10,966 nt of DNA from the NCBI GenBank assembly GCA_029258815.1, contig JAPDJZ010000053.1, forward strand, positions 1-10,966, written 5' to 3'. The DNA is from an archaeon. GTDB lineage: Archaea > Thermoproteota > Nitrososphaeria_A > Caldarchaeales > Wolframiiraptoraceae. Below, piece by piece: positions 1 through 6,532 of this stretch. A program made the translations under genes and the position numbers. Under the pieces are notes generated by a model. That model was not told the DNA's origin, did not search any database, and saw nothing but the letters and a program-made list of their open reading frames with translations. The first letter of the stretch is position 1. The number at the start of each line of letters is the position of its first letter.

Positions 1-375
1 GTCGAGGTCTGCGGACTCGGAGAAGCCCTCTCAAATCCATTAAGCTCCTATAGTAAGGGGATGAAGCGTAGAATACTCCTCGCCTCAATCCTGATGATAA
101 AGCCTAGGGTCGCGATCTTGGATGAGCCCACGTCCGGCCTAGACGTGAGGCACGCCGTCCACATTAGAAAGGAGATTAGGAGAGCCGTTAAGGAGACCGG
201 CGCGTCGGCGATAATCTCGAGCCACAACATGCTTGAGGTCGAGTATCTCTGCGATCGGGTTGCGTTCATGAACGATGGTAGAATTATCGAGGTTGGGAGG
301 CCGGATGAGCTTAAGGAGAGGTATTCGGCCGAGAACCTTGAGGAGGTGTTCGCGAGGCTCGTGGAGGTGGGTTAG
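1..375 (+). CDS. ABC transporter ATP-binding protein, 3' part only
   Basis: This is the C-terminal 124 residues of an ABC ATPase whose start lies left of the window, so the Walker A motif is not visible. The frame is open from base 1. The signature motif reads SSYSKGMKRR (residues 15-24 of the visible part), a variant of LSGGQ common in NatA-like and drug-export ATPases. Walker B plus D-loop is VAILDEPTSGLD (37-48), and the switch histidine is H75 in ISSHN. It would hydrolyse ATP on the cytoplasmic face to power the permease that starts 2 nt after its stop, so the two are almost certainly one operon and one complex. The substrate cannot be read from the sequence; NatA/NatB-like ion or drug export is the usual annotation for this pair. 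Confidence 0.93.
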   Translation, partial: VEVCGLGEALSNPLSSYSKGMKRRILLASILMIKPRVAILDEPTSGLDVRHAVHIRKEIRRAVKETGASAIISSHNMLEVEYLCDRVAFMNDGRIIEVGRPDELKERYSAENLEEVFARLVEVG

Positions 376-377
376 GG

Positions 378-1694
378 ATGCTAGCGCATCTGCTCAAGAA
401 GGAGATTAAGGAGCTCTTGATGGAGCGGAGCATCCTCATCGGGGCGATAATAATTCCGCTGATAATCTTCCCGCTCATGGGCGCTTTAACTGGGTTGGGG
501 ATGGGCGCGGCCATCAGCAAGGCCGGAGCGGAGATGACGATCGGGCTCGCGGATCTCGATGGAACGAACCTGACCCAGGACGTCCTGCCGAGGATATTCT
601 CCGAGGAGGGGCTTAGGATAACGCGCATCGAGTGCTCGTCTGACGCCGATTGCTTGAGAGAGGTCGCCGAGAAGGGGGTTGAGTTCGCGTTGATAATCCC
701 GAGGGGCTTCTCCCGGAACTTCACCCTAGGCTTGAGGAGCGAGGTTAGGACTATCTACTCGATAAAGTCGGTAACCATATCCGATCTCATGTCCAGCGGG
801 AGGATCTCTGACGCGATTCTAGGCGCCTTTAGAGCCTTGGCCGAGTGGGTTCACGGGAAGAGCATTAACCCCGAGTTTTTCGAGGAACCGATCTCCGAGA
901 AACCCCTCGTAATATGCCTCAATAGGGTTGTGGAGGCCCCGGTTCAGGCCATAGGCTCCATGTTCCTCTCGGTTCTGATAGGGCTTCCCATAGTAGCGGT
1001 TATCGTCGCGAGCCATGCCTCCTCGGTAGCCGCCACCAGCATCGCGCTGGAGAAGGAGTCCAAGACCCTGGAGATCCTCCTAACGATCCCCGCCAGAAGG
1101 ATCATCATCCTCCTCAGCAAGCTCCTCGGAACCTTCGTCATAGTTTTGCTGAGCACGATCTCGTTTCTCGTCGGGTTCGGGATCTACGGGCTGATGCTCG
1201 CTGGAAGCGTGGCCGCCGGCGCTCCTAGAGAAGCCAACCTCGAAACGTCGCCGGCGTTTAGCGCGAACTTCTTCTCGATTCAGGGATCTCCCCTCTTCCC
1301 GCCGATCCTATTCTCCGCGATCTTCATAGCCATGATAATGATGACGTGCATAGGGCTTCTGGTGGGAATCCTCGGAAGCGACGTTAGAAGCGCTCAGCAG
1401 CTCGTGGGAGCGATAACCTTCCCGCTCCTCATGCCCCCCTTCTTCGTGCTGCTCTTCGCGCCCATCGAGAGCCTACCCCTCGGGGTTAAGGCGGCACTCC
1501 TCCTAGATCCCTTTACCCACCTCTTCCTAGCGATTCAGAAGGGGTTCGTCGGGGATCTCGCGGCGGCCGGGATCTCCCTCGGGGTAATGATCGCGTTCAC
1601 GATACTACTTCTAGTCTTCAGCTCGTTCCTCTTCATGGGCGAGAAGCTGATAACCATGAGGATAACCGTTAGGAGGGTGAAGGAGACCACCTAG
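378..1694 (+). CDS. ABC-2 type transporter permease (NatB-like)
   Basis: This 438-residue membrane protein is the transmembrane partner of the ATPase just upstream (2-nt gap). A first membrane helix lies at about residues 19-43. It is followed by a large soluble, presumably extracytoplasmic domain (about 45-185) containing Cys86, Cys92 and Cys180. A cluster of hydrophobic segments then spans about 189-215, 241-275, 310-332, 341-362 and 397-420. The stretch EKESKTLEILLTIPARR (225-241) is the conserved cytoplasmic coupling segment of ABC-2 permeases, usually E-K-E-x-G-T-L-E-x-L-L. This layout, an outer domain between helix 1 and the rest, is that of the NatB/YhaP-like branch. The substrate is unknown. 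The stop codon TAG overlaps the stop of the convergent DedA gene within the palindrome CTAG. Confidence 0.9.
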   Translation: MLAHLLKKEIKELLMERSILIGAIIIPLIIFPLMGALTGLGMGAAISKAGAEMTIGLADLDGTNLTQDVLPRIFSEEGLRITRIECSSDADCLREVAEKGVEFALIIPRGFSRNFTLGLRSEVRTIYSIKSVTISDLMSSGRISDAILGAFRALAEWVHGKSINPEFFEEPISEKPLVICLNRVVEAPVQAIGSMFLSVLIGLPIVAVIVASHASSVAATSIALEKESKTLEILLTIPARRIIILLSKLLGTFVIVLLSTISFLVGFGIYGLMLAGSVAAGAPREANLETSPAFSANFFSIQGSPLFPPILFSAIFIAMIMMTCIGLLVGILGSDVRSAQQLVGAITFPLLMPPFFVLLFAPIESLPLGVKAALLLDPFTHLFLAIQKGFVGDLAAAGISLGVMIAFTILLLVFSSFLFMGEKLITMRITVRRVKETT

Positions 1695-2299
1695 CCGGAT
1701 CTAATCCTCCTATACGCTATGAGTATCGCGGCGATCAATCCCGCGACGACTACTAGGTCGAGATAGAAGGAGAACTCGAGGATCCTACTCCAATACGGGC
1801 CCGTGGCGTATCCGATCATGGTCAGGGCTAGGTTCCATGGAACGGATCCCGTGAAGGTTAGGATTATGAATTTTTTGAGGTTGAAGCCGAAGAGGCCGGC
1901 TGGGAGGGAGATCACGGTTCTCACGGCCGGGGTCATCCTCCCGAAGAAGACCGCGTATCCCCCGTATCTGAGGAACCAGCTCTCCGCGAGGTTCAGCTCC
2001 CGGCGGCCGAGGAGGAGGTATCTCCCGTATCTCTCGATGAACGGCCTCCCGAGCCTTAAGCCGACGTAGTATAGGGCTATCGACCCGATTAGGTTTCCGA
2101 TAGTTGCCGCGATCGTCGAATACGCTACGTATTCCTCGGATCTTCTAAGCCAGGCCACGTATCCGGCGAAGGGCATGACGACCTCGCTAGGGATGGGGAT
2201 CAGGCAGCTCTCGGCGGCCATGGTCAGGAGTATTCCGAGGAGCCCGAACCTATCGATGAAGGCTACCAGGCCCTCGACGAGGAGCTCGGACAAGGCCAT
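1691..2299 (-). CDS. DedA family membrane protein
   Basis: This 202-residue integral membrane protein belongs to the DedA/SNARE-associated family (PF09335), whose bacterial members act in membrane homeostasis and lipid flipping. Diagnostic features are ESCLIPIPSEVVMPFAGY (residues 30-47), with the conserved Glu30 and the Pro-rich re-entrant motif, and GRMTPAVRTVISLPAG (120-135), with the two conserved arginines Arg121 and Arg127. A conserved Gly-Ser segment (GSIALYYVG, 72-80) and a terminal hydrophobic helix (about 178-195) complete the usual length. The ATG start at 2299 follows AT-rich promoter-like sequence. Its stop overlaps that of the ABC permease. It lies 57 nt downstream of uridine phosphorylase on the same strand, with its own possible TATA box, so co-transcription is uncertain. 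The transported substrate is unknown. Confidence 0.93.
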   Translation of the reverse strand: MALSELLVEGLVAFIDRFGLLGILLTMAAESCLIPIPSEVVMPFAGYVAWLRRSEEYVAYSTIAATIGNLIGSIALYYVGLRLGRPFIERYGRYLLLGRRELNLAESWFLRYGGYAVFFGRMTPAVRTVISLPAGLFGFNLKKFIILTFTGSVPWNLALTMIGYATGPYWSRILEFSFYLDLVVVAGLIAAILIAYRRIRSG

Positions 2300-2309
2300 G
2301 ACTTATTCG

Positions 2310-2350
2310 TGAAAGCAGGAATAGACTCGTTTAAGAGGTTTAATTAAGTC
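2310..2350 (-). promoter_or_regulatory. Possible promoter for the DedA gene
   Basis: The 57-nt gap between uridine phosphorylase and dedA is the only AT-rich patch nearby. On the minus strand it holds CTTAATTAAACC (2340-2351 region) and CTCTTAAACG further down. Either could serve as an archaeal TATA box, giving a start site roughly 20 nt upstream of, or right at, the DedA ATG. Neither is a strong match, so this is tentative. Confidence 0.35.
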
Positions 2351-2356
2351 CGGCCC

Positions 2357-3196
2357 TCATCGCTCTCGCAGCCGAGGCCACCTCCCCAGAAGGCTCGGAT
2401 AGAGGCTTGACTTCCCCACCCCGCCCTTCAGCTCATCCCATTCTTGGAGTATTCTGACCGCCTCGACGCCAACCCTGGCGGCATCCTCCTCGCCGACGAC
2501 CTCGAACTCGTCTCTAAGCCTATTCGCGAAGACGGCGCAGACGGATCCGGCTCTGAGGCCGTAGATCGAGGATATCGTGTAGAGGGCCGAGGTCTCCATC
2601 TCGAAGCTCAGTATCCTCATCGACCTCAAATCCTCGATTAGTTTCCTCGACCTACTCCACTCATATCCTCGATAGCCCCTCCTCCCCTGGCCGAGGTAGA
2701 AGCTATCGGTCGTGGCGACGACGCCGACGTGGTATCTTAAGCCGAGGGATTCGGCCGCCTCGATCAGGGCTAGGAGGACCTCGTAGCTGGCGTACGCGGG
2801 GTATCCGGGGGGAGCGTAGTCCCCGCTAGCGGCTTCGAGCCTCATGGCCGCGGCCGCTATCACCAAGTCTCCAAGCCTTATCTCGGGCTGAATCGCCCCC
2901 GTGCTCCCAACCCTTATGAGGGTGTCGGCTCCGGCTCTGGCAAGCTCCTCAACCGCTATCGATGTCGAGGCCGCTCCTATCCCGGTCGAGCAAGCGGAGA
3001 TCGGTCTCCCGCCTATCCTCCCGGTCCAGATCCTAAACTCCCGATGACGGGCCAGCTCCCTGGCTTCATCCCAAAGCCCCGCGATTAATGGAACCCTATC
3101 CGGGTCTCCCGGTAGGAGGACGTATCTCGCGATCTCCCCGCGCCTGATCCCGAGGTGGTAGAGGGCTCCACCCCTCCTCGGCTCCTCAGCCGCCAT
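2357..3196 (-). CDS. udp: Uridine phosphorylase
   Basis: This 279-residue enzyme would convert uridine and phosphate to uracil and ribose 1-phosphate in pyrimidine salvage. It can be followed along its length against the E. coli enzyme: YHLG (His14), LPGDPDR (28-34, phosphate-binding Gly30 and Arg34), HREF (Arg52), CSTGIGAASTSIAVEEL (69-85), IRVGSTGAIQP (Arg95, Ser98), FYLGQGR (Gln160 and Arg162, the pair that reads uracil and separates it from purine phosphorylases), FEMET (Glu199, Met200, Glu201 at the ribose site), and Arg226. I start it at the ATG at 3196. The same frame stays open 48 codons further, but that part runs through the promoter region and into the neighbouring gene and has no family similarity. 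It is divergent from the aminotransferase. The C-terminal ~20 residues look like a lineage-specific tail. Confidence 0.93.
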   Translation of the reverse strand: MAAEEPRRGGALYHLGIRRGEIARYVLLPGDPDRVPLIAGLWDEARELARHREFRIWTGRIGGRPISACSTGIGAASTSIAVEELARAGADTLIRVGSTGAIQPEIRLGDLVIAAAAMRLEAASGDYAPPGYPAYASYEVLLALIEAAESLGLRYHVGVVATTDSFYLGQGRRGYRGYEWSRSRKLIEDLRSMRILSFEMETSALYTISSIYGLRAGSVCAVFANRLRDEFEVVGEEDAARVGVEAVRILQEWDELKGGVGKSSLYPSLLGRWPRLRER

Positions 3197-3210
3197 GAAT
3201 CCAATAGCCG

Positions 3211-3235
3211 GCTTAACGGTTAAAAGCCTTAATTC
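3211..3235. promoter_or_regulatory. Shared divergent promoter region (udp / aminotransferase)
   Basis: The short AT-rich patch GGTTAAAAGCCTTAATTCC lies between two divergent genes. On the plus strand GTTAAAAGC would place a transcription start near 3249, about 20 nt before the GTG of the aminotransferase. Read on the minus strand as CTTTTAAC, it lies about 27 nt before the ATG of uridine phosphorylase, the spacing of a leaderless archaeal transcript. One AT-rich core may therefore serve both directions. Confidence 0.45.
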
Positions 3236-3255
3236 CTGCGAAGGTAGCCTTGATC

Positions 3256-3262
3256 GAGGTGG
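3256..3262 (+). promoter_or_regulatory. Ribosome-binding site fixing the aminotransferase start
   Basis: GAGGTGG lies 7 nt upstream of the GTG at 3270 and matches the archaeal anti-Shine-Dalgarno sequence. This supports GTG 3270 over the in-frame ATG at 3195, which lies upstream of the likely TATA box. Confidence 0.5.
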
Positions 3263-3269
3263 ATTCGCG

Positions 3270-4592
3270 GTGAAGCAGATTCGCGATCTACTTGCGACCT
3301 GCTCCGAGCTCATCCGATCGGAGGCGGAGCCCGGAAGCATGCTCGAAGAGATGTTATCGGAGGCCGAGAAGCTCGGAGTCGGCGAGGATTTCGCTAGGAG
3401 GCTTCTGGGGCTTATACTCGAGGAGAGGGGTAGGCTGGCTGGCGGAGAGGCTCCAGCGAGCGGGCTTAAGCTTCGCGAATTCGCCTCGAGGGCTAGGGAG
3501 CTTCAGGAGTCCGGGAAGCCCGTCCTAAGGCTTGAACTCGGAGAACCGGATTTCTCGGCTTCGCCGAGAATCGTTGAAGCCGCTTGTAGAGCCCTTAGGG
3601 AGGGGTTCAGTAAGTATGGGCCGGCGGCCGGGATTCGGGAGCTTAGATCGGCGATAGCCTCGAAGATCTCCGAGAGATTTGGCCTAGATCTTAAGCCCGA
3701 GAACGTCGCCGTCACGGCCGGGGGAACCTTCGCGGTCTACGGATCGATAGAGGCGGTTACTAAGCCGGGCGACGAGGTCGTTGTTATAGAGCCCGCGTGG
3801 CCCCTCTACGCTCATCAGGTTAGATGGCTTGGGAGGAGGCCGATCATCGTAAGAACCAGATTCGAGGATGATTGGGATCCCATCCCCCCGCTTCAGGAGA
3901 GGGTTAGTAGGCTTACGAAGCTGATAATCATAAACTATCCGAATAATCCGACGGGGAAGGTTCTCGACGGGAGATCCATGAGGGCGATCGTCGAGCTAGC
4001 CGAGGACGCCGGCGCGTGGATTCTAAGCGACGAGGTCTACATGGACTTCTGCTATGTCGACGGGTTCTCGAGCATTCTGGAACACGATTTCGAGAGGAGG
4101 ATAATGGTGAACTCCTTCTCGAAGACTTGGGGGATGACGGGATTCAGGGTCGGCTACGTGATCTCGGATCGGGATACAGCCTATAGGGTCGCCCGAGCGC
4201 AGAACACGGCGATAACCTGCATACCGGAGTTCGTTCAACGCGCGGCTCTAGAGGCGCTGGAGGACGTCGACGCCGCGAGGAGGAACGCGAAGCTCGTCGA
4301 GAGGAGGCTTAGGATACTCTACGAGGAGCTATCCAAGTCTAAGCTCATCGACGTCAAGCCTCCGGAGGGGGCCATGTACATCTTCCCGAGGATGGGGATC
4401 GATGGATTCGATCCATGGGACTTCGCGCGGAAGCTCCTCGAGGAGAAGCGCGTCGCGGTCGCCCCCGGCTCGTGCTTCGGCGAAGCATACCAGAATTATC
4501 TTAGAATCTCGGCGGTCTTGGATGACGAGCCGTTAAGAGAAGCGTGCAGGAGAATTAGGGAGTTCGTGGAAGAATATCAGCGGAAGAGATGA
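3270..4592 (+). CDS. Class I/II PLP-dependent aminotransferase with N-terminal extension
   Basis: This 440-residue fold-type I aminotransferase of the aspartate aminotransferase family would transfer an amino group to a 2-oxo acid. The catalytic domain spans about residues 67-438. It has LRLELGEPDF (substrate loop), VTAGGTFAVYG (cofactor phosphate contact), NYPNNPTGK (222-230), DEVYMDF (Asp254 and Tyr257 contacting PLP), NSFSKTWGMTGFRVG (Schiff-base Lys285) and NYLRIS (Arg412, which binds the substrate carboxylate). Family members usually run 380-400 residues and begin close to the LGEPDF segment. Here about 60 extra residues precede it. Residues 22-57, centred on MLEEMLSEAEKLGVGEDFARRL, resemble the last helices of an AroQ chorismate mutase, without its catalytic arginines or glutamine. 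The substrate is unknown; aspartate, or an aromatic or prephenate acceptor, is possible. It has its own promoter and is divergent from udp. Confidence 0.92.
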   Translation: MKQIRDLLATCSELIRSEAEPGSMLEEMLSEAEKLGVGEDFARRLLGLILEERGRLAGGEAPASGLKLREFASRARELQESGKPVLRLELGEPDFSASPRIVEAACRALREGFSKYGPAAGIRELRSAIASKISERFGLDLKPENVAVTAGGTFAVYGSIEAVTKPGDEVVVIEPAWPLYAHQVRWLGRRPIIVRTRFEDDWDPIPPLQERVSRLTKLIIINYPNNPTGKVLDGRSMRAIVELAEDAGAWILSDEVYMDFCYVDGFSSILEHDFERRIMVNSFSKTWGMTGFRVGYVISDRDTAYRVARAQNTAITCIPEFVQRAALEALEDVDAARRNAKLVERRLRILYEELSKSKLIDVKPPEGAMYIFPRMGIDGFDPWDFARKLLEEKRVAVAPGSCFGEAYQNYLRISAVLDDEPLREACRRIREFVEEYQRKR

Positions 4593-4599
4593 AAACTTC

Positions 4600-4656
4600 G
4601 AAGCGGTTCGCGGAGGTCTTACATTCCTTTCCGCTTCTCATGTTTCCTAGTTTTCG
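4600..4656 (+). terminator. Possible terminator in the convergent gap after the aminotransferase
   Basis: A 7-bp inverted repeat, GAAGCGG (4600-4606) and CCGCTTC (4631-4637), with a 24-nt loop, is followed by a pyrimidine-rich run ending in TTTCCTAGTTTTC. Archaeal terminators are mainly T-rich tracts, so this is a plausible but weak terminator for the rightward gene. It ends inside the stop region of lplB. Confidence 0.3.
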
Positions 4657-4952
4657 GATAGCCTTCTAACGCATTCGAGAATAGCCTTCCCCAGATCCTC
4701 CTCGGATATCCCCTCGATCCATTTAACGTTCTCCCTTAGGAAGCCTGATACCTTTTTACGTATCTCCTCCGCGTCGTCGGCTCCCAGACCTATGAGCTCG
4801 TCGGCTAGCTTCCTGAAGGCTTCGACAGGCTCTCCGAAGAAGTCTCCGGTTATGGTTAGGTGCTCTATTCTCCCGTTCGCGATCGTCGCGCACACCCTGA
4901 CGGTCTTGCCGTGAGTTGATCTTAGGGTGAAGCAGCCGCGCCTAGCGCTCAT
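4647..4952 (-). CDS. lplB: Lipoate-protein ligase accessory (C-terminal) domain protein LplB
   Basis: This 101-residue cytoplasmic protein corresponds to the C-terminal domain that in bacterial LplA is part of the same chain (PF10437). The hallmark is LTITGDFFGEP (residues 32-42), preceded by the beta-rich TVRVCATIANGRIEHL segment and followed by an amphipathic region. In Thermoplasma acidophilum the separate LplB is needed together with LplA to activate lipoate as lipoyl-AMP, so the same two-subunit arrangement is expected here. The ATG start is 6 nt after the stop of lplA, a tight operon with likely translational coupling. The gene ends in a convergent gap facing the aminotransferase. Confidence 0.88.
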   Translation of the reverse strand: MSARRGCFTLRSTHGKTVRVCATIANGRIEHLTITGDFFGEPVEAFRKLADELIGLGADDAEEIRKKVSGFLRENVKWIEGISEEDLGKAILECVRRLSEN

Positions 4953-4958
4953 ACGCTC

Positions 4959-5804
4959 TCACAGCTCCCCCTTGACGGATATGAGGCCGAACTTCTCGAA
5001 TATCTTCAGATCCCTCTCCCTATCCGGGCATTTGACGCACGGCCCTAGATTCCACTCTATGGTGGAGTACTTCTTCTCGTATAGCTCGTTTATCATCTTC
5101 CTCTCCCACTCGGTTAGCTCTCCGGGAACTATCTCCACGTCGAAGACCTCTTCAAACCCCCTCTTCAGCGCGTCCTTAACCTCGTCCATGCCTACTTCCC
5201 TCCCGAGCTCGTCGATTAGGGTAGTTACCCGGGCGCGCACCTTCCCAACCCCCTTCGCCTCGAGCTTCTCCTTCGGGACGTTCAAGACCCTAGAGAGTAT
5301 TTCGAGGTTCGAGCCTACGAGGATGCATCCGTGGACGAAGAGGAGGCTTCGGCTAAGCGTTCCGGCCATCCCGCAGATCTTCCTCCCGCGAACCTGAATA
5401 TCGTTTATCGGCACGAACTCGGCTTCAACGCCCAGCTTCCCGAAGCCGGAGACTACCGCCCTCCCGACGGCCTCATAGGCCTTCATTATGCTGTCTCCGG
5501 GGATCGGGCTGGGCTTCCTGAAGGAGACCGCGAAGTTCAGATTCCGTATATCGTGGTATACGGCTCCTCCCCCGGTAAACCTCCTAACGACCTTAACCCC
5601 GTGCCTTAGGCATTCGCGAGACCTGACCTCGAGGCTAGCGCACTGGAATGCTCCGATGACGACGGCGTTCGCGTTCCTCCAGAACCTGAGGGTCGTCGGC
5701 GCGACTCCCTCCCCAACGGCTCTAGCTATCGCCTCCTCGGCCGCTAGATTCAGATAAGGGTCTTCGGGCCATTCGACCTCGAGAAGCCTCCACTCTCCGC
5801 TCAT
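4959..5804 (-). CDS. lplA: Lipoate-protein ligase A (catalytic subunit)
   Basis: This 281-residue enzyme of the biotin/lipoate A/B ligase family (PF03099) would activate lipoate with ATP and attach it to a lysine of lipoyl domains such as glycine-cleavage H protein or 2-oxoacid dehydrogenase E2. Motifs are RRFTGGGAVYHD (74-85, lipoate/ATP loop), NDIQVRGRKICGMA (124-137, with Lys132 matching the lipoyl-AMP lysine) and HGCILVGSNL (148-157). YSTIEWNLG (256-264) is the usual end of the catalytic domain. The chain then continues with PCVKC and some 12 further residues to a Cys-X-X-Cys-bearing tail that I do not recognise. I choose the ATG at 5804. A GTG 33 nt upstream (5837) abuts the TATA box at 5839-5845, so it cannot be in the transcript. 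Octanoyltransferase is less likely, given the LplB partner. Confidence 0.9.
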   Translation of the reverse strand: MSGEWRLLEVEWPEDPYLNLAAEEAIARAVGEGVAPTTLRFWRNANAVVIGAFQCASLEVRSRECLRHGVKVVRRFTGGGAVYHDIRNLNFAVSFRKPSPIPGDSIMKAYEAVGRAVVSGFGKLGVEAEFVPINDIQVRGRKICGMAGTLSRSLLFVHGCILVGSNLEILSRVLNVPKEKLEAKGVGKVRARVTTLIDELGREVGMDEVKDALKRGFEEVFDVEIVPGELTEWERKMINELYEKKYSTIEWNLGPCVKCPDRERDLKIFEKFGLISVKGEL

Positions 5805-5838
5805 CGCTTTTCGATTAGCCCATTTCCCGCTCGCCACA

Positions 5839-5857
5839 TTTATATCTTCTCGGAGAA
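5839..5857 (-). promoter_or_regulatory. TATA box of lplA with an adjacent palindrome
   Basis: On the minus strand GATATAAAT gives a good TATA box about 37 nt upstream of the lplA ATG, predicting an ~11-nt leader. Immediately upstream, in the transcription factor B recognition position, lies TTCTCGGAGAA (5847-5857), with perfect 5-bp arms around one base. This could be a repressor site, or chance. The TATA core is nearly symmetric and might also serve the divergent HD-domain gene. Confidence 0.5.
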
Positions 5858-5873
5858 TCCTTTTTCCGCCGCC

Positions 5874-5930
5874 GGGCTGGGCGAGGGTTTCCCCAGCGCC
5901 TCGCTAGCGAGATCCCCCTCGGAGGTGGAG
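5874..5930 (+). promoter_or_regulatory. Leader of the HD-domain gene with inverted repeats and RBS
   Basis: The region upstream of the GTG holds a short hairpin, GCTGGG (5876-5881) with CCCAGC (5892-5897). A 12-bp perfect palindrome, CTCGCTAGCGAG (5900-5911), follows. ATCCCCCTC then stands directly before the ribosome-binding site GGAGGTGG (5921-5928) and could base-pair with it. GAGGG (5883-5887) could alternatively pair with CCCTC (5916-5920). This could be a structured leader controlling ribosome access, but the region is GC-rich and no known riboswitch is recognisable. Confidence 0.3.
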
Positions 5931-5935
5931 GCCGA

Positions 5936-6487
5936 GTGGATAAGGATGAGGCTCTTAGGCTCGTCGAGGAAAACGTCTCCGATCGGAGGATCGTTCTGCA
6001 CATGATCGCCGTCTCCGCGATCATGAGAGCTCTCGCGAGATACCTCGGCGAGGACGAGGAGGAGTGGGGACTCGTCGGGCTTCTACACGACATAGACTAC
6101 GAGCGGACCAAGGCGGATCCGGCTCGGCACGGCCTCGAAGCCGAGAACATTCTGAGGGGTAGGGTTTCCGAGGAGGTTCTCAGGGCTATCAAGGCTCATA
6201 ACTTCGAGAATACCGGGGTTAAGCCTGAGACGAGGCTTGAGAACGCGCTTATAGCCGCGGACGCGGTCTCCGGGCTGATCGTAGCCTCGGCCCTCGTAAT
6301 GCCCCATAAGAAGCTCGAGGAGGTTAGGGTCGAGACCCTCGAGAAGAAGTTCAGGCAGAAGGATTTCGCTAGAAGGGTTAGTAGGGAGAGGATAATGTTC
6401 TGCGAGAAGCTGGGGTTATCGAGGGAGAAGTTCTTCGAGCTAGCCCTCGAAGCCTTGAAGGGGATTAGCGGCGAGCTAGGCCTCTGA
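5936..6487 (+). CDS. HD-domain phosphohydrolase-like protein
   Basis: This 183-residue soluble protein has a complete HD/HDIG-type metal-binding set: His22 (in LHMIAVS), His51-Asp52 (LLHDIDYERT), His65, His88 (KAHNF) and Asp109 (AADAVSG). Stand-alone proteins of this kind in archaea are usually annotated as HDIG-domain proteins and are presumed to be phosphohydrolases acting on nucleotides or similar phosphoesters, with unknown substrate. The start is GTG at 5936, with GGAGGTGG (5921-5928) at suitable distance. The body agrees in length with the family, and the C-terminal half is helical and highly charged. It is divergent from lplA across about 130 nt and converges on the ZIP transporter, so it is probably a single-gene unit. 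Confidence 0.88.
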   Translation: MDKDEALRLVEENVSDRRIVLHMIAVSAIMRALARYLGEDEEEWGLVGLLHDIDYERTKADPARHGLEAENILRGRVSEEVLRAIKAHNFENTGVKPETRLENALIAADAVSGLIVASALVMPHKKLEEVRVETLEKKFRQKDFARRVSRERIMFCEKLGLSREKFFELALEALKGISGELGL

Positions 6488-6532
6488 GGATCGGCGTTGA
6501 GGATGGCGTCGGGGCCCGTCAGCAGGACGCAC

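Noticed and set aside
311..724. Long minus-strand frame opposite the ABC ATPase and permease, and similar antisense frames elsewhere
   Set aside because: These are shadows of strongly supported genes; their composition is that of complementary codons and no domain is recognisable.
3195..3269. Longer aminotransferase start at ATG 3195
   Set aside because: It lies upstream of the likely TATA box and overlaps the start of the divergent uridine phosphorylase; GTG 3270 has a good ribosome-binding site.
3197..3340. Forty-eight extra N-terminal codons for uridine phosphorylase
   Set aside because: The sequence has no family similarity, passes through the promoter region and overlaps the aminotransferase; ATG 3196 gives the usual length.
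5846..5935. Possible tRNA or small structured RNA gene in the lplA/HD gap
   Set aside because: No T-loop consensus, anticodon arm or acceptor stem of 7 bp could be formed; only short inverted repeats are present.
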